DNA of 64,000 nt, taken from positions 22,493 to 86,492 of the forward strand of contig CAMIFA010000002.1 of the NCBI GenBank assembly GCA_946221495.1. Direction: 5' to 3'. This document shows, piece after piece, positions 26,541 to 35,229 of the stretch (positions within the stretch are counted from its first letter, which is position 1; every line of letters begins with the position of its first letter). The notes beneath the pieces are model-generated. The model had not been told where the DNA came from, searched no databases, and worked only from the letters and a program-made list of their open reading frames with translations. The position numbers and the translations under genes are program-made. Source of the stretch: an uncultured cyanobacterium (lineage in GTDB: Bacteria; Cyanobacteriota; Cyanobacteriia; Cyanobacteriales; Chroococcidiopsidaceae).

Positions 26541-26574
26541 GCGTTAGCGCAAGCGGGGGCTTGTCCCCCATCGC
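26541..26574. repeat. Small dispersed repeat, copy 2 (inside the CDF gene)
   Basis: Second copy of the element at 26293-26326, in the same orientation and 248 bp away. It interrupts the codons for GLVA|LWIAWE of the cation-efflux protein. The same 2-modulo-3 frame shift is introduced at both sites, which supports two insertions of one element of fixed length rather than random mutation. Confidence 0.88.
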
Positions 26575-26920
26575 TACTAAGCCAATGCCATTAATTAAAG
26601 CGGCAATTATCTCAATTAAGTGATATTTAGAAGTAGTTTTTTGAGAGTTAGAATGAGAAAGCCAAGTTGCAAAAAGTGTTATTCCTAATGCAAAAGTATC
26701 TGAAATCATATGCCCTGAATCAGCCAAGAGAGCAAGACTATTACTCCACAATCCTATGGCTAATTCTGTTACTGAAAAGCAACCAACTAATATTAATACA
26801 CTCAGCAGCAATTTAAGTTTAGGAGAGGAGGTATTAGCTTTAACTAAGGTGTGGTGATGACAATGATCGGAATGGTGATGCATTAAATCAGTAATTGTAG
26901 TTAAGTAGGTGGAATTAATT

Positions 26921-26950
26921 TAAAAATAGGGCAGGTGGGACACCTACCCT
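26921..26950 (-). terminator. Rho-independent terminator of the acetamidase-like gene
   Basis: On the minus strand, AGGGTAGGT and ACCTGCCCT pair (nine base pairs including one G-U) around a GTCCC loop, followed by ATTTTTA. It lies 26 bases past the stop codon of the gene at 26976-28202 and before the CDF start. Confidence 0.75.
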
Positions 26951-26975
26951 ATCCTTATAACTCAAAAAGCTATGT

Positions 26976-28202
26976 TCACTTTTCTTGTTTCAGTCCCCGG
27001 AACAATTGCTTGGGAACTGTGCCATGAATTCCTTTAACAATATCTACAACTTGTGATACATTAAAATCAATTGCCGCACTACCAAATAACAGTGCATCCT
27101 GTTTAGTCATCCCATACTCTTCGCTAGCAATTTCTAGGTATTCCCGCACAGATTTTTTCATAGCTTCATCTAAATCTTTGTCTAAACCAATTGCAATCCA
27201 AGCGTCTTTAGTTTCACCCATTGGTGTCTTTCGCTTCATGTTTTTATGGACAATTAATTCAAACGTAGGAGTTAAAGAACATTCAATTGCAGTTAAAGCA
27301 ATTTCACCATTTCCGAGAGCGCAGTGCGGATCTCCTGAATAAAAAAGCGCTCCCTCAACTTGTACGGGTAAATACAAGCTAGAACCACGTCCTAATAATT
27401 GGATATCAAAGTTACCACCATAGTTTCCTGGGGGAATTGAGTTTGCTGCTTCTTCTACATTGGCGGGAACTACTCCCATAAGACCCATAAACGGTCTGAG
27501 GGGGATTTGTAAAGCAGGTAAATTGTTTTCAGGTTGAAAGATACCTACTTCGCGTCTGGCATCAATGGCAATGACTTTAGAGTAGAGGGGAACATTATTT
27601 ATCGGGTATTCACCAGGAAGCGCACCTCTGCCATAACGATTAGAAATCACGCCGTAGGGAGAGCGATAATTAATTGCTAGCGTTTTAACTTCTAGCACGT
27701 CGCCTGGTTGTGCGCCTTCTACGTAAATTGGTCCTGTAATTACGTGAGGACCTGGACCAGTTTTTTTCACTGCGGCTTTTACCCGTATCTGGTCTGGGAG
27801 AATTTGATTCTTAGAAATTGCGCTTTTGGTGTTTCGCGGAATTCCACCTTGAGCAAAAAAGGCAACTGTGTCTCCTTGATCTGGTAAGATGCCTTCGTGG
27901 GAAACTGTCTCCATAATAATGCGATCGCCGGAGTTGACTCGCAAAATTGGACGGCTATTTGGCTTGAATAATTCCCCCCAAATTACATTTTCCGGACTAG
28001 AGATTACTCTGTGAGTCCGGCTGGCTGCACCTACAGGCAACGACCAAACTACAGTTATGCAAAGTAAGGCTATGGCTACTGCTCCTGTTATAAGTCGCCA
28101 GTGGAGTTTCCCTAAGACTTTGATCTTTGATGGGAGCTTGTGTTCCCAGTGTAATAATTTTTCGCTTCTTTTCACTTTTCTCCTCCTCACACTAATGCTC
28201 AT
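26976..28202 (-). CDS. Acetamidase/formamidase family protein with N-terminal membrane anchor
   Basis: The 408-residue protein carries an FmdA/AmdA-type domain (NSGDRIIMETVSHEG, TGPIYVEGAQPGDVLEVKTL, FMGLMGVVP, GGNFDIQLLGRGSSLYLPV, GDPHCALGNGEIALTAIE). Family enzymes hydrolyse formamide or acetamide, releasing ammonia. A basic N-terminus with a hydrophobic segment (about 38-58, ITGAVAIALLCITVVW) ending in VGAAS suggests export or membrane anchoring, unlike cytoplasmic acetamidases. Substrate cannot be inferred. A clear terminator follows. Confidence 0.85.
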   Translation of the reverse strand: MSISVRRRKVKRSEKLLHWEHKLPSKIKVLGKLHWRLITGAVAIALLCITVVWSLPVGAASRTHRVISSPENVIWGELFKPNSRPILRVNSGDRIIMETVSHEGILPDQGDTVAFFAQGGIPRNTKSAISKNQILPDQIRVKAAVKKTGPGPHVITGPIYVEGAQPGDVLEVKTLAINYRSPYGVISNRYGRGALPGEYPINNVPLYSKVIAIDARREVGIFQPENNLPALQIPLRPFMGLMGVVPANVEEAANSIPPGNYGGNFDIQLLGRGSSLYLPVQVEGALFYSGDPHCALGNGEIALTAIECSLTPTFELIVHKNMKRKTPMGETKDAWIAIGLDKDLDEAMKKSVREYLEIASEEYGMTKQDALLFGSAAIDFNVSQVVDIVKGIHGTVPKQLFRGLKQEK

Positions 28203-28932
28203 TACTAATTGTTGAGAATTATCCTATTAGTAAAACTACCAGCTTTTGGTAATAGAAAGTGGTTGAATAATTTTGCGAATCAGCAAGCAGTTCTTAGGTA
28301 ATACTGATGAATATCTTAAAATAGAAACATAAAATTTAACACTTTATTTCTATTGGCTCTATTTTTAATAAAAAAATCTTCGTTAAGGTTTGTATTAATG
28401 AATACCTTTTACAAACTTTTGCGTTCAATAAGTAATCAAAATAACAATACAAAATTATTAAAAATTAAATATAGCAGCCCTAAATGATTCGTAAAATTCT
28501 CTTCTTCTTTTTTTCTTTGCGCTCTAACCTAAGGCAAGCCGAACCGCGCGTCTAGGTGCCTAAACGCTGTCGCTACACTACTCCTTCGGAGAAGCAAGCT
28601 ACGTGAAGGCGGTAGCCTGCGGCAAGCCGCGAAGCGTCTACGTTTAAAAAATAACTTTCACAATTCAAATAGGATTGCTATAGCTATTTTAAATATTAAT
28701 TAAAACCAAGTTCACATATTATTAATAATTATAAAAATTTAGTGTTTTAAATTAGTTTTGAGCAGATAGTTTTAGTATTTTTTAAATGGTAACTAAAATT
28801 GTTATGCTAGGCTGCTAGCGATCGCTAAATAAACATAACTATTTTAAGTATAAAAATTAATATCGTTACTAAAGATGATTTAGGCAGAGGTTCAGGGAAA
28901 GATAAGCTTATAAATTATTCCTTAAGGACAGA
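28203..28932. other. AT-rich intergenic region with embedded repeat
   Basis: This 730-base spacer between divergent genes is very AT-rich apart from the GC-richer island at about 28530-28645. No ORF of conserved look or RNA gene was identified. Promoters for both flanking genes must lie here; several TATAAT-like boxes are possible but none can be singled out. Confidence 0.5.
28530..28645. repeat. Composite cyanobacterial palindromic repeat
   Basis: GC-richer than its surroundings, this stretch contains CTCCTTCGGAGAAGCAAGC and GCGGCAAGCCGCGAAGCG, with self-complementary pieces (TCCTTCGGA; GCGGC...GCCGC). Phrases like these recur in spacers of Nostoc-type genomes. No other copy is in this window, so the repeat status rests on recognition and the palindromes. 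Confidence 0.55.
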
Positions 28933-29793
28933 ATGACTAGGAAGCTCACTCCTAAAAGGCAGCTCAAACCTACCCTGAAATCAGTTGCTCAAGATGCATC
29001 TCAGCTAGAGCGTGATGCACTACTCCAACTGCGGATAGTTATCGAACAATTACTGAACCCAGCTAGAGAGGAAGCGATGTCAGGCGAGCAGCCGCTTCAC
29101 GTCTACGTACAGGATTCCCAACGAGCTGTGATCAACAATATAGACGTTGATCCCTTAGCATTGCTTAATCAAGGGGTAGATGTCTGGAACGAGTGGCGCG
29201 AACAGCACCCAGGAATTAATTTAGACCTTAGGGGGGTAGACTTGAGCGGAGCTACTCTGGAACTCGTGAACTTGAGCGGGGTTAACCTGGAACTTGTAGA
29301 TTTGAGCGGCGCTGATCTTCGGGGAGCTTTTCTGCGAGAAGCTAACTTAAAGGGAGCTAACCTTTATCTAGCGGATCTTTTATGGGTAAACTTACAAGGT
29401 GCTTGCTTACAAGGTGCTTGCTTGCAAGGAACAGATTTATATAAGGCGAATCTTAGCAACGCCGATCTTTCTCAGGCAAACTTAGTCCAGGCAAATATCC
29501 GTAGGGCAAAACTTGTCCAGACAAATTTGACGGCTGCAAACTTGATAGAAGCAGATTTGTTAGAAGCAAATTTAATGCAGGCGAATCTCAGCAAAGCAGA
29601 TTTCCACAAGGCAAACTTAGCAAGCACAAATTTAATTGAAGTTAACTTGCAAGGTGCAAATCTTGTCGAAGCAAATCTCAGCAAAGCGAATATGCGACGG
29701 ACAAAGCTTTTGCAGGCGAACATTCTTAAAGCAAACTTTAATGGTGCAAACCTCAAAGGTGCGACTATGCCCGATGGGATTATTCATCAGTAG
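28933..29793 (+). CDS. Pentapeptide-repeat protein
   Basis: After a charged N-terminal part of about 85 residues, nearly all of residues 90-283 follow the A(D/N)Lxx pentapeptide rhythm (GADLRGAFLREANLKGANLYLADL...). This predicts a right-handed quadrilateral beta-helix of roughly forty coils. There is no signal peptide or enzyme motif. Cyanobacteria encode many such proteins; most have no known role. It is a single gene facing a convergent neighbour 22 bp away. Confidence 0.9.
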   Translation: MTRKLTPKRQLKPTLKSVAQDASQLERDALLQLRIVIEQLLNPAREEAMSGEQPLHVYVQDSQRAVINNIDVDPLALLNQGVDVWNEWREQHPGINLDLRGVDLSGATLELVNLSGVNLELVDLSGADLRGAFLREANLKGANLYLADLLWVNLQGACLQGACLQGTDLYKANLSNADLSQANLVQANIRRAKLVQTNLTAANLIEADLLEANLMQANLSKADFHKANLASTNLIEVNLQGANLVEANLSKANMRRTKLLQANILKANFNGANLKGATMPDGIIHQ

Positions 29794-29815
29794 CAGGAAG
29801 CGAGTAATCTAAAAA

Positions 29816-31459
29816 CTACTCCCACAACTTACAACTAAGATCGCCAGCTTTTTGAGTAAAGCGGTAGTTCTCACGGTAGTCTACCGGGCAATCAATTACG
29901 GTGGGTACATCTTGAGCTAAAGCTGTTTTGAGGATAGGAATAAAGTCAGCTGTTGATTCAACTCGATAGCCTTTTAGCCCCATACTTTCGGCAAATTTGA
30001 CAAAATCAGGATTACCGAAATGGACATAAGATGATGTGCCAAATTGATTTTGTTGCTTCCATTCAATTAAGCCGTAGCCACCATCATTAAAAATTAGCGT
30101 TACAAACGGCGTACCAACACGCAGCGCTGTTTCTAATTCCTGGCAATTCATCATAAAGCCACCATCTCCGGTTGCGGCTACAACTTTACGTTGTGGGTAG
30201 ACTAATTTAGCAGCTACAGCACCAGGAATTGCAATCCCCATTGCCGCGAAGCCATTGGAGATTAAACAGGTGTTGGGGCGATCGCAATGATAGTGTCGGG
30301 CAATCCACATTTTATGCGCCCCGACATCAGAAATCACAATATCCTCTGGTCCCATTACTTGCCGCAGATCGTAAATTAATTTTTGCGGCTTAATCGGGAA
30401 TCCATCATCGTTGGCATATTGTTCGTAATCAGCTCTAATATCGGCACGTAATTCTAGGGAATATGGATCGGGCTTTCCTTGGCGATTGGCGCGTTTCAAA
30501 ATTTCCTTGAGAGAATCAGAAATATTGCCTACTACTTCAACGCTGGGGATGTAACTGCTATCAATTTCGGCTGGTGTGGTGTCGATATGAATAATCGGAA
30601 TTTTCCCGTCAGGATTCCAGCGTTTTGGCGAATACTCAATTAAGTCATAACCGATCGCAATTACTAAATCTGTATTATCAAAGCCACAGCTAATATAATC
30701 TCGCTGTTGTAATCCTACCGACCACAAAGCTAAAGGATGAGTATAAGGAATTACGCCTTTGCCCATAAAAGTATTAGCTACGGGAATATTCAATTGAGTA
30801 GCAAAATCAGTTAAAGCTTCACTGGCATGATCGCGAATAGCACCATTGCCTACCATAATTAAAGGATTGCTTGCTTGGGATATCAGAGTAGCTGCTTCAG
30901 TAATACTTTGAAATGCCGCAAAGGTTTTTTGCAATGTGCCTTTGTTTAAAGGACTGCCAATAGCTGCCATAGCAGCAATATTTTCTGGTAAATCAATGTG
31001 AACTGCACCTGGTTTTTCAGTTTGCGATCGCTTAAATGCCTTGCGGACAATTTCTGGTGTATTACTTGGTCGCACAATTTGGGTATTCCATTTTGTTACA
31101 GGCGCAAACATCGCTACCAAATCCAGGTACTGGTGAGCTTCAATATGCATTTGATCAGTTCCCACCTGTCCAGTAATTGCCACTAAAGGAGCGCCGTCTA
31201 AATTAGCATCAGCAACGCCAGTCATCAAATTAGTAGCACCTGGTCCTAATGTAGAAAGACACACCCCAGAGGAACCCGTTAAGCGACCATAAACATCTGC
31301 CATAAACGCTGCACCTTGTTCATGACGAGTTGTAATAAACTGAATCGAAGATGCTTTTAGCGCTTCTAGAACGTGCAGATTTTCTTCCCCAGGCAACCCA
31401 AAAACATAGCGCACACCTTCATTTTCTAAGCAACGGACTAATAATTCAGCTGTATTCAT
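29816..31459 (-). CDS. ThDP-dependent 2-oxoglutarate decarboxylase (acetolactate-synthase-like)
   Basis: By fold this is a thiamine-diphosphate enzyme: catalytic Glu47 in TTRHEQGAAF and the ThDP/Mg motif GDGGFMMNCQE with LIFNDGGYG. Automatic annotation would say acetolactate synthase large subunit. In Synechococcus PCC 7002 the homologous ALS-like gene next to an SSADH gene encodes 2-oxoglutarate decarboxylase, which with SSADH replaces 2-OG dehydrogenase in the cyanobacterial TCA cycle. This gene is 547 aa and lies 40 bp behind an SSADH-like gene, so I infer the same activity: 2-OG to succinic semialdehyde plus CO2. Confidence 0.85.
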   Translation of the reverse strand: MNTAELLVRCLENEGVRYVFGLPGEENLHVLEALKASSIQFITTRHEQGAAFMADVYGRLTGSSGVCLSTLGPGATNLMTGVADANLDGAPLVAITGQVGTDQMHIEAHQYLDLVAMFAPVTKWNTQIVRPSNTPEIVRKAFKRSQTEKPGAVHIDLPENIAAMAAIGSPLNKGTLQKTFAAFQSITEAATLISQASNPLIMVGNGAIRDHASEALTDFATQLNIPVANTFMGKGVIPYTHPLALWSVGLQQRDYISCGFDNTDLVIAIGYDLIEYSPKRWNPDGKIPIIHIDTTPAEIDSSYIPSVEVVGNISDSLKEILKRANRQGKPDPYSLELRADIRADYEQYANDDGFPIKPQKLIYDLRQVMGPEDIVISDVGAHKMWIARHYHCDRPNTCLISNGFAAMGIAIPGAVAAKLVYPQRKVVAATGDGGFMMNCQELETALRVGTPFVTLIFNDGGYGLIEWKQQNQFGTSSYVHFGNPDFVKFAESMGLKGYRVESTADFIPILKTALAQDVPTVIDCPVDYRENYRFTQKAGDLSCKLWE

Positions 31460-31469
31460 TTTCTTAACT

Positions 31470-31497
31470 CAAAACTCAAAACTCAAAACTCAAAACT
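31470..31497. repeat. Four CAAAACT heptamers between the TCA-bypass genes
   Basis: Four perfect tandem copies of CAAAACT (AGTTTTG on the coding strand) make up most of the 40-bp spacer between the SSADH stop and the 2-OG decarboxylase start. A heptamer array here would change spacing by seven bases per slippage event. Confidence 0.9.
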
Positions 31498-31499
31498 AT

Positions 31500-32867
31500 T
31501 CATTTCACCCACACTGTTTTAACATTGACAAACTCATGAATGCCTTGGCTGCTTAATTCTCTGCCGTAGCCGGAACGTTTAACGCCTCCAAAAGGTAGAC
31601 GTGGATCGGATTTAACTAAACCGTTGATAAAAACCGCTCCTGCTTCAATTTCGGAGATCAAGCGATCGCGTTCTTGCTCATTTGTTGTCCAAGCACTTGC
31701 TCCCAGTCCAAACGGCGTAGTATTAGCAAGCGTAATTGCGGCATTTAGATCCGCTACCCGAAACAACAGTGCTACAGGACCAAAAAATTCTTCTTTGTCA
31801 GCTATCGTGTCAGGGGGAATATCACTTAAAATTGTCGGTGGATAAAAGTTACCTGGACGATCCGCTAAAGGTTGTCCACCAGTAAGAATTTTTGCGCCGC
31901 TCTTGACACACTCTTTAACTTGGTAGTCTAGATCCTTGAGAATATTTGGCGTTGCTAGTGGTCCTAAATCTGTATTAAGATGCATCGGATCGCCTATTTT
32001 TAGCGCCTGGAATTTTTCTACTAATTTTTTGGCAAATTCATCGGCAATTTCTTGAGCTAAAATAAAGCGTTTTGCCGCAATGCAAGATTGACCATTATTT
32101 AGCATTCGCGCTGTTACAGCTGTTGCTACAGCTGTATCTAAATCAGCACTTGGCATCACAATAAACGGATCACTTCCGCCTAATTCCAGCACGGTTTTTT
32201 TAATTTGTTTCCCCGCAGCAGACGCTAAACTTGCTCCTGCGGCTTCACTACCAGTTAAAGTTGCAGCTTTAACTCGTTCATCGGCAATTAAATCAGCAAC
32301 TTTATCAGCTCCCACTAATAAAGTTTGAAATACATCAGGGGGAAAGCCTGCTTGGTGAATAATGTCTGCAATTGCCAAAGCACACTGTGGCACATTTGAG
32401 GCGTGTTTGAGTAAGCTAACATTTCCAGCCATAAGCGCGGGTGCAGCAAACCGGAATACCTGCCAAAATGGAAAATTCCAAGGCATGACTGCCAAAATTA
32501 CACCCAACGGCTGATAGGAGATAAAGCTATGGCTAGCATCGGTTGCTACTGGCACATCCGCTAGAAATTGCGGTGCGTTTTGCGCGTAGTAACGACAGCC
32601 AGCAGCACATTTTTCGATTTCCGCGATCGCTCCTTGTAAGGGTTTTCCCATTTCTAAGACGATCAGCTTACCTAGTTTTTCTTTATCTTGCTCTAAGATA
32701 TCTGCTGCTGCTTGTAGCCATCCAGAGCGTTGTGATATTGGCGTATGGCGATACTGTTCAAAAGCTGCTTGTGCTTGTGCAAGTTTAGTTGCAATTTCTG
32801 TATCCGTTAGAGGCTCAAATGTTTTCAGCGTCTCCCCAGTGGCAGGATTAATGGTGGCGATCGCCAT
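31500..32867 (-). CDS. gabD: NAD(P)-dependent succinic semialdehyde dehydrogenase
   Basis: An aldehyde dehydrogenase with LELGGSDPF (Glu general base) and [11 protein letters not shown] (catalytic Cys), the [11 protein letters not shown] cofactor stretch and the EEFFGPVA motif. The 455-residue length and sequence style fit the cyanobacterial SSADH group. Together with the next gene it should oxidise succinic semialdehyde to succinate, completing the TCA cycle without 2-OG dehydrogenase. The upstream position and short spacer imply one operon, promoter in 32868-33100. Confidence 0.88.
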   Translation of the reverse strand: MAIATINPATGETLKTFEPLTDTEIATKLAQAQAAFEQYRHTPISQRSGWLQAAADILEQDKEKLGKLIVLEMGKPLQGAIAEIEKCAAGCRYYAQNAPQFLADVPVATDASHSFISYQPLGVILAVMPWNFPFWQVFRFAAPALMAGNVSLLKHASNVPQCALAIADIIHQAGFPPDVFQTLLVGADKVADLIADERVKAATLTGSEAAGASLASAAGKQIKKTVLELGGSDPFIVMPSADLDTAVATAVTARMLNNGQSCIAAKRFILAQEIADEFAKKLVEKFQALKIGDPMHLNTDLGPLATPNILKDLDYQVKECVKSGAKILTGGQPLADRPGNFYPPTILSDIPPDTIADKEEFFGPVALLFRVADLNAAITLANTTPFGLGASAWTTNEQERDRLISEIEAGAVFINGLVKSDPRLPFGGVKRSGYGRELSSQGIHEFVNVKTVWVK

Positions 32868-33408
32868 TGCTTGACCTCCGGTTTTACTATAAATTAAAGC
32901 ATTTTTTAGGACTATTTTGTTTTTTAGCTGTTATAAAAATACTCGCTTATAGTATAATTTTATGCCTCATTGTAATGTTCTATGTATAAAACTATTTCAA
33001 TCTTGCTAACAAAATGCAAATTCAGGTATTTAACTTTACTTCCTCAAGCAGAAGTCTAAGTTAAGTCTAATTTATGTTTATCTAGACAGATGTTAGGAAA
33101 TATACTGACAACAACTTAAAAAAATAGATACTATTAAGGCTGAATAAGTTAAATACCTGGTTGTACGCCTTGGTACAACTTTCGCCTAAAAGCTGCCAGA
33201 TAATTAATAAATCTTCAAATTAGGGGGAGTTATTTATCTATTTATTTTACAAAAGCTCTAATATTCAGGAGAATTTGTTAAAATTAGACCAATAGATAGA
33301 TGTATAAACGCCTCGTTTCTCTCGATCACTCACGTATTATATCAAGGGATCTGCTAGGAGCCAGTCTACTACAAGCGCCGGATCAGGTTTAAAACCGCGC
33401 AAACTTGC
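32868..33408. other. Intergenic region between divergent SSADH and response-regulator genes
   Basis: About 540 AT-rich bases without a conserved ORF. It should contain the promoter of the TCA-bypass operon and that of the first response regulator. I see no tRNA, riboswitch or terminator with good support. Confidence 0.45.
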
Positions 33409-33453
33409 GTGATCGCCGCTTGGGGAATGCCTCAATCTCAGGTTATGGTATAA
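33409..33453 (+). other. Possible leader peptide/leader RNA before response regulator 1
   Basis: The 19 bases 33415-33433 (GCCGCTTGGGGAATGCCTC) are identical to 34627-34645, which precedes the second response regulator at a similar distance. A GTG-initiated frame here reads MIAAWGMPQSQVMV and stops 41 bases before the response-regulator ORF; the other copy reads MISAVLAAWGMPRRRNKRF. Either a leader peptide or a structured RNA could explain the conservation. No good ribosome-binding site is seen. Confidence 0.35.
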
Positions 33454-33494
33454 AAAACTTTGGAGATTGATAGGTTTCTTTCAATTGGAATCAA

Positions 33495-33911
33495 GTGGAA
33501 TTTATACTTCATGGTGTGCTAACTGTGAATAACAAGCAAATAATTTTAGCTGTAGATGACGATGAAGACAACTTGCTGCTGCTTACTGAAGTGCTGGATT
33601 CTTTAAATTGCTTCGTTATAACTGCTACGCATGGTCAAAGTGCTTTACTCTTAGCACATGGTTATCAGCCAAACTTGATATTACTAGATGTGATGCTGCC
33701 AGATTTAAATGGTATGGATGTAGTGCGTCGCCTTAAGGAGAACCAGCGAACAGCGCCAATACCAGTTATTGCTGTAACAGCTTTAGCAACATCAGAAGAC
33801 CGCGATCGCTTAATTTTAGCAGGATGTGACGGCTATATTAGTAAGCCTTATATCCTAGAAGATTTAGAAGCGCTTATTCAGTGTCATCTTCCCCTAGCCT
33901 CTGTTGCTTAG
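33495..33911 (+). CDS. Single-domain response regulator (copy 1)
   Basis: A CheY-like receiver: acidic pair in AVDDDEDN, phospho-acceptor Asp in LILLDVMLPDLNG, Thr in VTALAT and Lys in YISKPY. No output domain follows, so it would act by protein contact or phosphotransfer. Starts are GTG at 33495 or GTG at 33525; the latter gives a product closer to the receiver fold. It overlaps the convergent MpsC-like gene by 38 bp. A second response regulator of the same design lies 1.2 kb downstream. Confidence 0.93.
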   Translation: MEFILHGVLTVNNKQIILAVDDDEDNLLLLTEVLDSLNCFVITATHGQSALLLAHGYQPNLILLDVMLPDLNGMDVVRRLKENQRTAPIPVIAVTALATSEDRDRLILAGCDGYISKPYILEDLEALIQCHLPLASVA

Positions 33912-34275
33912 TTTCAATCCCTGCCAAAATAGCAACAACACTGGTGCGTCCTGTATCAAGTGCGGAATCACTAAAAATTTCGCTTACAGATGTGGCAAAC
34001 ACTTCCTCAATTGCCTGCTTTAAATGTACATCAACAATTTTTTGGATACTAGAGCGTACTTGTTTAGCTAAATCTAGGTGACCACTTTTATTTAAAAGTT
34101 GTTCCGGTAGGGTAATAGAATCTTCAACAATAATAGTCAGAGTTTCATTAACTAACTGACAAGAAACTTTATTTGGTTGATGTCCCAGATGATTGAGGTA
34201 CAGTTCCTTAATACACTGCGAGAGACTATATTCTAACTGCCTATGAGTTAGTTCTGAGCCTTCGACCATAGACAA
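33874..34275 (-). CDS. DUF2294/MpsC-family protein (copy 1)
   Basis: A 133-residue protein of the DUF2294 (MpsC) family: HRQLEYSLSQCIKELYLNHLGHQPNKV, then IVEDSITLPEQLL and ILAGIETK. The family is named for the Staphylococcus MpsABC sodium/bicarbonate system, where MpsC is the small soluble member; no MpsA or MpsB homologue is in this window. Its 3' end overlaps the response regulator, so antisense effects on each other's mRNA are possible. Paired again at 34699-35598. Confidence 0.85.
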   Translation of the reverse strand: MSMVEGSELTHRQLEYSLSQCIKELYLNHLGHQPNKVSCQLVNETLTIIVEDSITLPEQLLNKSGHLDLAKQVRSSIQKIVDVHLKQAIEEVFATSVSEIFSDSALDTGRTSVVAILAGIETKQQRLGEDDTE

Positions 34276-34608
34276 TATCTCTTGAAAGTTAAATATTTTA
34301 CAGATTTTTTAAACTTTACCAGGATGGAATATTGTCTTAACCACTCTAAAGATATATATCCTCAGAATTGTCGATACTTAAGCTTTATTAATTTTACAGT
34401 TGGGATAAAGATAAAAATATTTTGTGATTTATTGTTGTTTTAACTACTTTTTGTGTTGCAGGATAAATTTAGTTTTTTGGCTTAATAATTTGCTAAATTT
34501 AATATTTAATGTAAAATCATAAAATGTAATTGTCCCCATTAGCTTATTTGATTATTTTTCGTGAATTAGCACAAACAAGCAACCTGATGGAATAATTACG
34601 AGCCAATC
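34276..34608. other. Intergenic region between RR/MpsC cassettes
   Basis: About 330 AT-rich bases upstream of MpsC copy 1 and before the second response-regulator leader. No conserved ORF or stem-loop was found. Confidence 0.4.
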
Positions 34609-34668
34609 ATGATAAGCGCCGTACTTGCCGCTTGGGGAATGCCTCGTCGTAGGAATAAACGTTTTTAG
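34609..34668 (+). other. Possible leader peptide/leader RNA before response regulator 2
   Basis: An ATG frame of 19 codons ends 30 bases before the response-regulator start and shares AAWGMP with the frame at 33409-33453. The shared 19 bases are identical at every codon position, so peptide-level and RNA-level constraint cannot be told apart from these two copies. Confidence 0.35.
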
Positions 34669-34698
34669 AGTGCTTCTAAGACTTTCCCCAACTAAATT

Positions 34699-35121
34699 AT
34701 GAATTCACCGTATTACTATAACAACAGCATTCAACAAGATAGGTGCAGACAGCCTTTAATTTTAGCTGTCGATGATAATGAAGATAATTTGCAGCTACTA
34801 AGTCAATTGCTGGTACTACTCGATTGTAAATTTATAACTGCTGCTGACGGCGAATCGACTCTAGCTATGGCAGATCACCAGCCTGATTTAATTCTTTTAG
34901 ATATGATGTTACCAGATTTAAGCGGTATTGAAGTTGTGCATCGCCTTAAGCAAAACCCTAAAACAAGTCATATTCCAGTTATTGCTGTTACTGCTATGGC
35001 AAGACAAGAAGATCGCGATCGCTTTATTTTAGCAGGCTGTATTGATTACGTAAAAAAGCCTTATATAATTGATGAAATGGAAGCAATTATTTTGCGTTAT
35101 GTCTGTAGAGATGTAGTTTAA
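34699..35121 (+). CDS. Single-domain response regulator (copy 2)
   Basis: Receiver domain only: ILAVDDNEDN, LILLDMMLPDLSG (phospho-Asp), VTAMAR and YVKKPY (Lys). Most core motifs are the same as in copy 1 at 33495-33911, while the N-terminus differs (MNSPYYYNNSIQQDR). 140 residues. It is followed convergently by another DUF2294 gene, repeating the arrangement of copy 1; here the two genes do not overlap (108-bp gap). Confidence 0.93.
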   Translation: MNSPYYYNNSIQQDRCRQPLILAVDDNEDNLQLLSQLLVLLDCKFITAADGESTLAMADHQPDLILLDMMLPDLSGIEVVHRLKQNPKTSHIPVIAVTAMARQEDRDRFILAGCIDYVKKPYIIDEMEAIILRYVCRDVV

Positions 35122-35229
35122 ATAATATGTTTGGTATTGGGTGTTAGGTTTTGGGTGTTAACAGCAACTCTAAGATTATTAATTTGCTGGATAAGACGCA
35201 AGACTCAAGACCCGACACTCAAGTTGAAA

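Larger units (their letters stand above)
26154..26883 (-). pseudogene. Cation diffusion facilitator gene broken by two small-repeat insertions
   Basis: A His-rich N-terminus (HHHSDHCHHH) leads into CDF helices (ALLADSGHMISDTFALGI and, later, HIVADAISSIGVILAA, each with the metal HxxxD/DxxxD pair). The frame breaks at two copies of one repeat (26541-26574, 26293-26326). Deleting 32 bases at each restores one frame: ...GLVALWIAWEGITRLQ... and ...ILAAVSVLQWQWADPVI..., ending at a TAA at 26154-26156, about 221 residues. Even restored, it lacks the usual cytoplasmic C-terminal domain. As sequenced, only 133-aa and 82-aa pieces are open, so a working exporter is unlikely. Confidence 0.9.

Noticed and set aside
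26271..26594. Plus-strand 107-residue ORF across the CDF pseudogene
   Set aside because: It is antisense to CDF helices and passes through both repeat copies; no protein-like features.
29472..29756. Minus-strand ORF over the pentapeptide gene
   Set aside because: Periodic pentapeptide codons keep the opposite strand open; there is no independent support.
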